This document shows positions 14,340-21,290 of a stretch of DNA of 25,314 nt, piece by piece. The position numbers were made by a program, and so were the translations under genes. The number at the start of each line of letters is the position of its first letter. Position 1 is the first letter of the stretch. This stretch comes from JAVZJR01 sp964435235 (lineage in GTDB: Archaea > Micrarchaeota > Micrarchaeia > Anstonellales > Bilamarchaeaceae): assembly GCA_964435235.1 (NCBI GenBank), contig CAYSXZ010000059.1, forward strand, positions 1-25,314, read 5' to 3'. The notes under the pieces are model-generated. The model was not told where the DNA came from. It was given only the letters and a program-made list of their open reading frames with translations, and did no database searches.

Positions 14340-14402
14340 CTGAGCTACTGGGGCGTGTTTTTAGTATTATACCTAAAGATTTACATTCTTTTTCCTCCAC
14401 CT

Positions 14403-14443
14403 GTTTCCGCTCCACCGACCAAAAGTACGTTAAAATTTCCGCT
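14403..14443. repeat. Left 41-base direct repeat flanking the third ATPase gene
   Basis: This sequence matches 15748-15788 at 39 of 41 bases; the two differences are both G versus A. It starts GTTTCCGCTCCACCGACC and ends TTTCCGCT, so TTTCCGCT also occurs at both ends of the unit. This copy starts nine bases beyond the ATPase stop codon and about 50 bases from the tRNA-Thr 5' end. It lacks the adjacent TATA box of the right copy. Confidence 0.9.
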
Positions 14444-14452
14444 AGAGTGGAA

Positions 14453-15718
14453 TTATACAGATAATAAAGCGAGTGGAAGAGGTATTCTGTTTTTCTCGAT
14501 CTTCTCTTCCATCGCGAAGATGATAATATCTTTCTTTGCAGGTTTTCCCTTACCTACCTCTATTTTCATACCATCAGCTATAAAGTCAGCTTCGTAACTG
14601 TAAAAAATATTATTCGATATCTGTAGTAAATGTCTAAATACAGAATCTTCTCTAAGATTACCCATACTCTCGGCTTTGCCTGCAACAGGCGAAGCAAGAA
14701 TATATCTCATAGAAGGAGAATAGAAAAACCATTTTTTCGGTTTTTTGAACCTTCTTCCTCTGCCTTCGTACTCCACTCCTTTTATTAACATCGCCAATTC
14801 AAGAACCTCAAGCAGCTTTACCACGCTTTCTTTTGATATTCCGGCGATCTGAGAGAGCGTTGTTATCTTTACCCCATCGGAGGGTATTGTGGATAGATAT
14901 TTTATAAGTACTTCGGCTGCACTCAGCATTTTGGTTTCCATCTTTTCATACTTCGAAAGATCCTCGTATATGGTGCGTTTTACTACTTTATTCACAGATT
15001 CGCTGTATGCTATTTCGTTAAGCTTGAGTGCCGACGGCAAGTCGTTCTTTACATATTCCTCGTAAAGTGCAAAGAGATTATAATTTCCAATGAGAGAAAG
15101 AACCTTTAGATATTCTACCTCAAGACTTTCTTTTCCGAGCTTTTTCCTTATTTCTTTAGCCAATTCGTTTGGAATGTTTATGTTATACTTTAGAGAGAGG
15201 TATTCTCGAAATGAGAGTGGGAGAACCTGAATCTCAGAAGATCTTCGTGCTAGTTCCAGTGTTTTTTTCAAAGGTAATGCTGAAGACGATGCCGCAATAA
15301 CTATAAGATTTGGTCTTTTATCGTGAAGCACTTTTAGTTTTAAATCCCATCCAGGAAGGTAAGTTATCTCATCAAGTAAGAGAACAAATCTCTTGCTCAT
15401 TCCGATCTTTTCCTTTTTTATATAATCAAGTGCAGCTACAGTATCGTCCAACTCTATGTTTCTTGAAAGCATTTCATCGCAAGAAAAATATGCAATTTTA
15501 TCTCTATCAATCGAATTGAATATCTGATAAAGAGCAGTTGTCTTTCCTGTTCCCCTTAAGCCTACTAGCAAGAATATCCTTTGGCCGCTTTTAGAAATTT
15601 TCTCTTTCAATTCGTCGACAAAGAACCTAGTTGTGCTTATCCCCTTAAGTTCTTCTTCGATTAACTTAGACGTATCGGCAATAGAGCTCAATACAAATGT
15701 CTTTGTCCTTTCGTCCAT
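14453..15718 (-). CDS. AAA_14-type ATPase between direct repeats
   Basis: This 421-residue ATPase has Walker A GLRGTGKTT (53-61), Walker B FVLLLDEITYL (111-121) and the downstream SSSALPLKKTLELARRSSEI and LPLSFREYLSL segments. These correspond to the sensor and linker region of AAA_14-type proteins. A winged-helix-like region follows, with ITTLSQIAGISKESVVKLLE (about 285-305). The C-terminal end has YEADFIADGMKIEVGKGKP, where D-x(n)-E-V-x-K fits a PD-(D/E)XK nuclease core. It is only distantly similar to the other two ATPases in this window. A BRE/TATA promoter lies 20-35 bases upstream on the minus strand, giving a leaderless mRNA. The whole gene lies between two 41-base direct repeats, and a tRNA gene is next to the left one. 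This suggests a mobile or duplicated cassette, though no integrase is present. Confidence 0.88.
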   Translation of the reverse strand: MDERTKTFVLSSIADTSKLIEEELKGISTTRFFVDELKEKISKSGQRIFLLVGLRGTGKTTALYQIFNSIDRDKIAYFSCDEMLSRNIELDDTVAALDYIKKEKIGMSKRFVLLLDEITYLPGWDLKLKVLHDKRPNLIVIAASSSALPLKKTLELARRSSEIQVLPLSFREYLSLKYNINIPNELAKEIRKKLGKESLEVEYLKVLSLIGNYNLFALYEEYVKNDLPSALKLNEIAYSESVNKVVKRTIYEDLSKYEKMETKMLSAAEVLIKYLSTIPSDGVKITTLSQIAGISKESVVKLLEVLELAMLIKGVEYEGRGRRFKKPKKWFFYSPSMRYILASPVAGKAESMGNLREDSVFRHLLQISNNIFYSYEADFIADGMKIEVGKGKPAKKDIIIFAMEEKIEKNRIPLPLALLSV

Positions 15719-15737
15719 GAGAATATTTGAATGTATT

Positions 15738-15754
15738 TATTTTTAAAGTTTCCG
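15738..15754 (-). promoter_or_regulatory. BRE/TATA promoter of the third ATPase gene
   Basis: On the minus strand CGGAAAC (15754-15748) followed directly by TTTAAAAATA (15747-15738) is a near-ideal archaeal BRE plus TATA box. Its centre is about 25 bases from the ATG at 15718. The 41-base repeat ends exactly at the TATA box, so the repeat supplies the BRE. Confidence 0.75.
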
Positions 15755-15788
15755 CTCCACCGACCAAAAATACATTAAAATTTCCGCT
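15748..15788. repeat. Right 41-base direct repeat, overlapping the ATPase promoter
   Basis: This copy matches 14403-14443 in the same orientation with two mismatches. On the minus strand it holds two copies of AGCGGAAA 32 bases apart. One is the BRE of the ATPase promoter; the other precedes a weaker TATA-like TTTTAATGTAT. It could be a repeated regulatory site, a recombination site or a relic of duplication. Confidence 0.9.
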
Positions 15789-15966
15789 GCAACCTCTAAA
15801 TCTGAAATTATCATCTGCGTAGGAGGTTCACGCCACTGGCAAATGTAATTAAAGTTCATTTTTTATGAGAGACATAACTCTTGCTTTAACCCTGGAATCC
15901 TTGGATACGCCGTGCAAGACAGTTAAAATTAAAAATTATTCCCCACGACATAAGATGGGGGGAGTT

Positions 15967-17295
15967 ATGAAAAAAATTAATGTTTTTCTGGGAATTATTC
16001 TGTTTTCGCTGCTTTTTGCAGGATGCATTAATCTGGAGTACAAGGCGGAACAGCAATTTAAGGATGACGGAACATCAACTTTGAAGACAACTGAACGAAT
16101 AGGAATTAGTGAAAGTTTCCGTGAAACATACGGCAAGTTACCCAAGAGCGGAAGCGAAGACCCAAGCACTATAGCCAATGCGATAAAGGTCAGCTTCTCT
16201 TCCAGCAGGGATTATCTGGAAATGCTATGCGGATTGATGGATGGTGTCACGACATGCTACGGAGACGAGAACGGCTATTTTCACACAGAAAAGGAGCTGA
16301 GCCCAGGAGAATTTTATGAAGTCAAAAAAGAATTTGACTGGGTGAACCTAAAGGAAGTAACAACTTATAACATCGAAAAGGTGCCAGGCGCCTTTTACTA
16401 TCTAAAAGGAAAGGAAGCTGAGGTAAGGGCAGCAACTGAACGTGCCCAAAGGAGATATGCAGAAGAAAAGATAGACGAATACCTAACAAAAGATGCATAC
16501 TGCAAGGAGACTAGATATTCTTCGATTGACTGCAGTTTCGAGAGCTTTAAAAACGGCCATGCCGCCGTGGTTCTTTCGTTATCGTCGTTCAGCTCCTCAA
16601 AGGAGATAGAATGGATTGCCTGCTCGGATACGCCAGAGTCTGAATTCTATTTTATGAATACCACTGAAATCAAGAATGCTATCAAAAACAAAGTCATAGT
16701 CAACAAAACAATTACGAGCAACAGAAATGCCAGCGTAAGCTTTAATTGCCCGAGCAACGCAGAGTCGATTGTCGTATTCTATCTGCAGAGGTCGTCCCTC
16801 TCCAATAAAATGGAGGAAAACAGCGCAGTGTTTGAAATAAAAACAAAGGAGGAAATGAAAGATGAGGTGCTGAAGCAACTCGAGCCTAGCACTAGCGCAG
16901 GTCTCTTTAGTGGCTATACGCCAGGCATAACGACAGCAGGCACTGGCGTCTCGAATGCATTTCTTGATTTCAAGAAGGGTGAATTCTTAGGCTCTGAATT
17001 TGATAAACTGGCAGAAGGAGCAACGACCGGGACGCTCTATAATATGAAGATAAACATTGAGTACAAAGCAATCTTCCCTGCTAAGATAGTGAGCGCAGAG
17101 ATTGGCAAGGACAAAGTACCCTTTGAACAAAACAAGATAGAGCTCACGCTTGAAGACCTCGGGGAATATTCCGGCGGAACGCTGACTGTGGTAACAGAAA
17201 AGGAATTGTCGCCACTTGGAGTGTTTACATGGGTTCTCCTTGGCGCCATAGTGGTGATAGCAGCAGGCGTTGTCATTTCAATGATGAGAAGATAG
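15967..17295 (+). CDS. Large lipoprotein with C-terminal membrane segment
   Basis: This 442-residue protein starts with a lipoprotein signal peptide (MKKINVFLGIILFSLLFAGC, Cys20 as lipidation site). It ends with a membrane segment (about 418-438, VFTWVLLGAIVVIAAGVVI) plus MMRR. The mature region begins with NLEYKAEQQFKDDGTSTL, a common start of beta-sheet lipoproteins that use acyl and membrane anchors together. Four paired cysteines in the middle (for example CGLMDGVTTC) may form disulfides. A region around 355-400 has alternating strands (MKINIEYKAIFPAKIVSAEI) like a small beta-sandwich. I do not recognise the family. I chose the ATG at 15967 because GGGGGAG precedes it; a longer frame from 15865 would put 34 polar residues before the signal peptide. 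CCCC at about 15943-15946 could pair with this SD, a weak four-base stem. Confidence 0.8.
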   Translation: MKKINVFLGIILFSLLFAGCINLEYKAEQQFKDDGTSTLKTTERIGISESFRETYGKLPKSGSEDPSTIANAIKVSFSSSRDYLEMLCGLMDGVTTCYGDENGYFHTEKELSPGEFYEVKKEFDWVNLKEVTTYNIEKVPGAFYYLKGKEAEVRAATERAQRRYAEEKIDEYLTKDAYCKETRYSSIDCSFESFKNGHAAVVLSLSSFSSSKEIEWIACSDTPESEFYFMNTTEIKNAIKNKVIVNKTITSNRNASVSFNCPSNAESIVVFYLQRSSLSNKMEENSAVFEIKTKEEMKDEVLKQLEPSTSAGLFSGYTPGITTAGTGVSNAFLDFKKGEFLGSEFDKLAEGATTGTLYNMKINIEYKAIFPAKIVSAEIGKDKVPFEQNKIELTLEDLGEYSGGTLTVVTEKELSPLGVFTWVLLGAIVVIAAGVVISMMRR

Positions 17296-17338
17296 TCAAA
17301 CGTCTTCTTTTTTATCCTTCTTTTTTATTTTGCTTTTA
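17296..17338 (+). terminator. T-rich terminator region
   Basis: After the lipoprotein stop the plus strand holds several oligo-T runs (TTCTTTTTTATCC, TTCTTTTTTATTTTGCTTTT). This is a likely transcription end. It sits between the stop of this gene and the convergent broken gene. Confidence 0.45.
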
Positions 17339-17343
17339 AGTAC

Positions 17344-17691
17344 CTATAACATAAACGGCACGGATTTTTTATATTTCAGATATTTCTCCCCGAATTCATC
17401 CTCAAGCTCTTTTTCCTCGGTTTTTGCCAATTTGTAATAGACAATCAGCATTATTACTCCCGTGGCTGCGCAGGCAGCGGAGGGGGCGCCTCTTTCTCTT
17501 GGAAAGAAAAGGAAGAGCGAAAATGCGGAAAAAACTACAATTCATATCAAGACGACCTCCCATCGACCGGATGCCAGCAGACTTCTGGAAGCAGGATTAA
17601 GAAGATAACTTATGTTCGTTTCAAAAAAGGGCGCAACCGTGATGGTGAATAGAATGATGGCTGCAAAAAGGATTATCCTGTAAGTTTTCAT
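17344..17691 (-). pseudogene. Small membrane protein like isoprenylcysteine/phospholipid methyltransferases, broken by an in-frame TGA
   Basis: From ATG at 17691 the minus strand encodes 115 codons ending at TAG (17344-17346), with one TGA at codon 50 (17544-17542). Before it come MKTYRIILFAAIILFTIT and a loop to GRWEVVLI; after it come IVVFSAFSLFLFF, a third hydrophobic stretch GVIMLIVYYKL, and EEKELEDEFGEKYLKYKKSVP. The last segment matches the tail of isoprenylcysteine carboxyl methyltransferase and phospholipid N-methyltransferase proteins (EE-x2-L, FG-x2-Y-x2-Y, VP). The usual RHPxY SAM-binding motif is missing, so it may be only a remnant or a shortened homologue. A TGG-to-TGA change would explain the stop. 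TGA is not recoded elsewhere, since rubrerythrin and SOR end in TGA. A sequencing error is possible. Confidence 0.65.
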
Positions 17692-17797
17692 AACGGTGTA
17701 TAAGGAAGGTCATTATTTATTTCTTTACATTTTATGAAAAGTCGTTCAAACCAACCGACTGCTTTTTATTCACTTTCGGATTTACTAAATATATTTT

Positions 17798-18853
17798 ATG
17801 AGCGATGAATCGGCTGCTACTACCCTAAAAAGATACTTCAAGATACGAAATGGTCAGTCGCTTCCATACTTTGCACTACTGAGAAAAATAGAATGCAAAA
17901 AATGCGCGAGCTTAGAGGAAATGTGGGAAGAGCATGGACGAGCAATGGAAGAATTCAGAAAAGGAAAGAAAAATGATTTTCGTGATATAAAAATTAAACC
18001 AGATGTTGTTTACTCTCTATTGGATTTAAAATACGATATCGCAAAGGAACTTCTCAAATCATGTGTTTTCTGCGAGAGAAGATGTAGGGCAGACAGAGCA
18101 GAGGGAAAACTTGGGTGGTGTAGAGTTGGAGCAGATAGTCGCGTTGCAACAATGTTCGAGCATTGGGGAGAGGAACGGATGCTCGTGCCGAGCGGAACGA
18201 TTTTCTTCAGCGGCTGCACGTGGAGATGTGTTTACTGTCAAAACTGGGATATCAGCCAATTCCCTGAACGCGGCACGGTCATGAACGGAGAGGAAATTGC
18301 GAACTGGATAGACGCAGAAGCTAAAGCAGGGAGAATAATAAATGCGAATTTTGTAGGAGGGGAGCCGACCCCAAACCTTCACACAATCATAGATACTGCA
18401 AGGCATATGAAAAGCCCGACGCCAATCATATGGAACTCAAATATGTATATGAGCGAGGAAACGAACGACCTTCTTGAAGGGGTTGTGGATCTTTATCTCG
18501 CTGACTTTCGCTATGGAAACGACGAATGCGCGATGAGGCTTTCGAGCGTTCCAAATTACATGGCAACCATGAAAAGGAACTTTGAACGGACGAGCAAAGA
18601 CGCAGAGATGATAGTTCGCATCCTTGTTCTTCCGAACCATATCGAATGTTGTGCAAGGAACATCCTTAAATGGATAGGAGAGAATATACCAAATAGGGTG
18701 TATGTGAATCTTATGAGCCAGTACCGACCAGAATATAAAGCAATGGAGCATCCTGAGATTGCAAGACGACTTTACAGTGAAGAGTATGGGAGGGCAGTAA
18801 AGTATTTGAAAGAGGCCAGGATAAAATACTTCGAAATCCAAGGTGGAATATGA
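17798..18853 (+). CDS. Radical SAM protein, PflX-like (COG1313-type)
   Basis: This 351-residue protein resembles homologues of the pyruvate formate-lyase activating enzyme, the PflX type. The radical SAM motif is CTWRCVYC (Cys140, Cys144, Cys147) followed by QNWDIS. A GGEPTPN motif (187-193) contacts SAM. Upstream, Cys89-x2-Cys92-x3-Cys96 and Cys108 (in GWCRVG) form the Cys set typical of this family and may bind a further Fe-S cluster. The N-terminal about 60 residues (with Cys33 and Cys36 in ECKKCAS) are a helical extension. The reaction is unknown; PFL itself is not in this window. The gene overlaps the HAD hydrolase by four bases (ATGA), so the two are probably translated together. A TATA-like CTTTTTATT lies about 32 bases before the ATG. 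Confidence 0.88.
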   Translation: MSDESAATTLKRYFKIRNGQSLPYFALLRKIECKKCASLEEMWEEHGRAMEEFRKGKKNDFRDIKIKPDVVYSLLDLKYDIAKELLKSCVFCERRCRADRAEGKLGWCRVGADSRVATMFEHWGEERMLVPSGTIFFSGCTWRCVYCQNWDISQFPERGTVMNGEEIANWIDAEAKAGRIINANFVGGEPTPNLHTIIDTARHMKSPTPIIWNSNMYMSEETNDLLEGVVDLYLADFRYGNDECAMRLSSVPNYMATMKRNFERTSKDAEMIVRILVLPNHIECCARNILKWIGENIPNRVYVNLMSQYRPEYKAMEHPEIARRLYSEEYGRAVKYLKEARIKYFEIQGGI

Positions 18854-19437
18854 AATATAAACTCGCTATATTCGATTTTGACGACACTCTCGTGCATCTG
18901 AACATCGATTGGGAAGAGGTTAAGATGGAACTAATAAGAAGAGCGGAGGAAAGGGGTGAAAAAGTTCCGGCAAAGATAAAGAAAGCAGACCCGATGGATA
19001 CTGCGAACTGGCTTTGCGCGCATAGACATATGCAACTTGTTGTGGATGGATTTAGAGAAAACGAAAAGAGATGCGTAGACAACAATAATTATGTTGTTTT
19101 CCCAGCCATGATACAACTCCTGAAAGATCTGAAAAAGGAAGGGTGTCTCATTGCGATAGCATCCGGCAACACTACAATGACAATAAAAGAGATACTTGAG
19201 AAAGAAGGTGTAGTCCCTGACTTTATTGCAGGACAGGATAGCACGAAGATGAATAAGCCATATCCAGATATCCTTAATCTGATACTTCAAAAACTTAAGA
19301 TAAAAAAAGAGGAAAGCGTATTCGTCGGAAACAGCAGCTTTGATTCTCGAGCAGGAAAAAACGCTGGAATAAAAACCGTAATAATAAGGCCGAATAGTAG
19401 AGAAGATGCCGAAAAACTACGTAACAGCCTACTTTGA
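18850..19437 (+). CDS. HAD superfamily hydrolase
   Basis: This 195-residue protein has the HAD motifs: motif I DFDDTL with the nucleophile Asp9 and the acid/base Asp11; motif II SGNTT with Ser105; motif III Lys136 in NKPYPD; motif IV GNSSFDSRAGKNAG with Asp165. Motif IV normally has Asp at the position taken here by Asn161, so one Mg ligand is changed. The cap is a helical insert between about 20 and 85, as in phosphoglycolate-phosphatase-like enzymes of subfamily I. A small phosphorylated metabolite is the likely substrate. The ATG overlaps the TGA of the radical SAM gene, indicating translational coupling. Confidence 0.88.
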   Translation: MKYKLAIFDFDDTLVHLNIDWEEVKMELIRRAEERGEKVPAKIKKADPMDTANWLCAHRHMQLVVDGFRENEKRCVDNNNYVVFPAMIQLLKDLKKEGCLIAIASGNTTMTIKEILEKEGVVPDFIAGQDSTKMNKPYPDILNLILQKLKIKKEESVFVGNSSFDSRAGKNAGIKTVIIRPNSREDAEKLRNSLL

Positions 19438-19441
19438 AATC

Positions 19442-19453
19442 GTAAGCGCTTAC
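19442..19453. promoter_or_regulatory. Perfect 12-base palindrome upstream of the TyrRS gene
   Basis: GTAAGCGCTTAC is its own reverse complement. It lies just after the HAD stop and about 14 bases before a TATA-like GGTTTTTAAGAG (about 19467-19478). It could be an operator for the tyrosyl-tRNA synthetase transcript. Confidence 0.4.
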
Positions 19454-19506
19454 CTGAAATCCGCTGGTTTTTAAGAGTTTATGGAGAAATAGAAACTTGA
19501 TTTTAT

Positions 19507-20568
19507 ATGGATATTGAAGAAAGAATAGAACTCGTGAAAAGGCCGCCAACAGAGGAGGTCGTTAGCGAGCAGAAGCTAAGAGAGGTATTCGAAAAATACC
19601 AAAGACCAAAGGCATACGACGGTTTTGAGATTTCAGGAATGGTTCATCTCGGAACAGGTCTTTGCACAGCCCTAAAGCTAAATGATTTTATAGAGGCGGG
19701 AATAGAACCGATAATTCTTCTTGCAGATTATCATTCTTGGATAAACGAGAAACTCGGCGGTGATTTGGAAAAGATAAGAAAGGTTGCTCTTGGGTATTTC
19801 AAGCATGCCTTTATCTCGCTCGGTCTCGGAGAGGACAGGGTGAAGTACATTCTTGCAAGCGATATTTACGACGGTGATTACTGGGCCGACGTTCTGCGGA
19901 TAACCAAAGATACGACGATAAACAGAATGTTAAGATGTGTTACTATTATGGGTAGAAAGGAAACAGAGGTGACGAAGGCAGCTGCGATGATATATCCTGC
20001 GATGCAGGTTGCAGACGTCTTCAAACTCGGCGTGCAGATTGCATTCTCTGGTATGGACCAAAGAAAGGCGTACATGCTCGCGATAGAAAATGCGCGCGAA
20101 AGGAAATATGATTTTGTTTCTGTTCACGGCCATCTCCTTCCAAGCCTTCAGGGAATTCAAAGAATGAACCCAACTGAAAGCGATGTCATAGATGCAAAGA
20201 TGAGCAAGAGCAAGCCCTCTTCTGCGATATTTATACACGACAGCGAGGAGGAAATAAAGTCAAAGATAGGGAAGGCATATTGTCCTGAAAAAATGTTGGA
20301 AGGAAACCCGGTAGTAGAATATGCACAGTATCTCATCATGCGCGATAAACCGCTTAAGGTTGAACGACCCGCACGATTTGGCGGTGATATAGAATTCGAA
20401 ACTGTTGATGAGTTAAAAAAGACATATGTAGAAGGCAAACTTCACCCGCTCGACCTAAAAAATGCAGTTGCAAGAGAGCTAATTGCAATGCTTAAGCCGT
20501 CCAGGGAGTACTTTACAAAACATAAAGAATATCTAGAACAGATAAAATTAAGCGATATAACAAGATGA
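19507..20568 (+). CDS. tyrS: Tyrosyl-tRNA synthetase, archaeal/eukaryotic type
   Basis: This 353-residue enzyme activates tyrosine with ATP and charges tRNA-Tyr. It closely follows the archaeal TyrRS as I remember it from Methanocaldococcus jannaschii. The opening is KRPPTEEVVSEQKLREV, then AYDGFEISG (36-44) before the HIGH-like motif HLGT (47-50). Next come IILLADYHSW, then YPAMQVADV (163-171), which supplies tyrosine-binding residues, and SGMDQRK (181-187). The KMSKS loop (231-235) is exact, and the end has KIGKAYCPEKMLEGNP, FGGDIEFET and LHPLDLKNAVARELI. Length is slightly above the archaeal norm of about 310 residues. It has its own promoter, GGTTTTTAAGAG, about 35 bases upstream. Cytoplasmic and probably essential. 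Confidence 0.95.
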   Translation: MDIEERIELVKRPPTEEVVSEQKLREVFEKYQRPKAYDGFEISGMVHLGTGLCTALKLNDFIEAGIEPIILLADYHSWINEKLGGDLEKIRKVALGYFKHAFISLGLGEDRVKYILASDIYDGDYWADVLRITKDTTINRMLRCVTIMGRKETEVTKAAAMIYPAMQVADVFKLGVQIAFSGMDQRKAYMLAIENARERKYDFVSVHGHLLPSLQGIQRMNPTESDVIDAKMSKSKPSSAIFIHDSEEEIKSKIGKAYCPEKMLEGNPVVEYAQYLIMRDKPLKVERPARFGGDIEFETVDELKKTYVEGKLHPLDLKNAVARELIAMLKPSREYFTKHKEYLEQIKLSDITR

Positions 20569-20591
20569 TGTCATAGTAGACAATGAAGTAC

Positions 20592-20618
20592 AAAACCATA
20601 ACATATGGTTTTTAAAGA
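20592..20618 (+). promoter_or_regulatory. Promoter of the pilin-like operon with an overlapping palindrome
   Basis: AAAACCATA (20592-20600), loop ACA, TATGGTTTT (20604-20612) form a perfect nine-base inverted repeat. Its right arm runs into the TATA-like GGTTTTTAAAG (20608-20618), about 27 bases before the ATG at 20640. The arrangement fits a repressor operator at BRE/TATA. A role as terminator of TyrRS is the alternative. Confidence 0.55.
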
Positions 20619-20639
20619 ATATCAACTCTATTCAATAGC

Positions 20640-21272
20640 ATGAAAGTGATGAAGGGTTTTGTATTTTCTTTAGATGCTTTTGTTGCGTTTATTCTAGCGC
20701 TTATGGCTGTTTACTCGCTAATCTTCTTTTCTAGCATACCCTCCTCATATTATTATCTGCTTACCCAAGGTCATTACCTTGCGAGGGACACGTTGTTTGC
20801 AATAGCCACTACAGAATGTAGCGAAGATTATTCGTGTGGTGGGATAAGCGGTTCTATATTAGACGCGGTTACATCGTTAGAGACCGTCCCCCTACGAAAC
20901 CAACTTGTGACCGAATCAGTAGGCAAGATAGTGCCCAACCAGTTTGGGTATATCTTAGAGGTTAGTGATGACGAAGGTAAAACATGGATGGTTATTTATG
21001 ACACATCAGCTTATCCTGAAGGCGAAGACCCGCATGCAAAAAAAATGAATAAGATGAAGGTGTCTTCTCAAATAGTAAGTTTTGGTTATACCGGAACCTA
21101 CCAGAAACCTAGCGAATCACCATTTAAATATTCTAGTTGCAACGGTGGGGGTATGGGCGGAATGGTAATAACGTGCGGAGAGTATCTTCTCTCAGATCCA
21201 GACGCCTCTATTGCTGGAGAAATCGTTCCGCTTCCAAAAGCAAAGCTGGTAAGATTGACGATATTTATATAA
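20640..21272 (+). CDS. Pilin-like membrane protein, first gene of the surface operon
   Basis: This 210-residue protein has a class III (type IV pilin-like) N-terminus: the basic leader MKVMKG, then FVFSLDAFVAFILALMAVYS. The pattern G-x(3)-S-x-D-A followed by a hydrophobic helix is also seen in the last gene of this cluster. A prepilin peptidase would cut after Gly6. The remainder (about 35-210) has cysteines in ATTECSEDYSCGG and in a Gly-rich stretch near residues 175-185 (CNGGGMGG, TCGEYLL). It is beta-rich, and probably outside the membrane. The TATA box about 27 bases upstream supports a leaderless start at 20640. It leads an operon of five close genes. Confidence 0.75.
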   Translation: MKVMKGFVFSLDAFVAFILALMAVYSLIFFSSIPSSYYYLLTQGHYLARDTLFAIATTECSEDYSCGGISGSILDAVTSLETVPLRNQLVTESVGKIVPNQFGYILEVSDDEGKTWMVIYDTSAYPEGEDPHAKKMNKMKVSSQIVSFGYTGTYQKPSESPFKYSSCNGGGMGGMVITCGEYLLSDPDASIAGEIVPLPKAKLVRLTIFI

Positions 21273-21290
21273 CAAATACAGGTGACTATA

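Larger units (their letters stand above)
14247..14354 (-). tRNA. tRNA-Thr(UGU) with two introns
   Basis: On the minus strand a complete tRNA can be folded: acceptor GCCCCAG/CTGGGGC, TA, D stem GCTC/GAGC, anticodon stem CCTGT/GCAGG, variable AAGTC, and T arm GGGGG-TTCAATC-CCCTC. The anticodon is UGU (plus strand 14298-14300), so it reads Thr ACA codons. Two insertions must be removed. One of 22 bases sits in the D loop between A14-G15 and the TGGTA that completes the loop. One of 15 bases sits at the canonical 37/38 site. Both can form bulge-helix-bulge motifs, and removal gives a 71-base body with a short but normal D loop (AGTGGTA). The discriminator base would be U. CCA is not encoded, and TTTTTA follows as a terminator. 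Upstream, AT-rich sequence (about 14366-14392) can hold the TATA box. Confidence 0.9.

Noticed and set aside
15791..15835. Possible tRNA or structured RNA (AACCTC/GAGGTT pairing and a GGTTCACGCC T-loop look)
   Set aside because: No acceptor stem, D arm or anticodon arm can be built around it; the pairing is six bases over a 26-base loop.
15865..15966. Upstream start for the large lipoprotein
   Set aside because: It would place 34 polar residues before a clean lipoprotein signal peptide that has its own SD at 15967.
17542..17544. TGA recoded as tryptophan or selenocysteine
   Set aside because: Several genes here end in TGA (for example at 8841 and 9231), Trp is written TGG throughout, and no conserved Cys/Sec site or SECIS-like structure is apparent.
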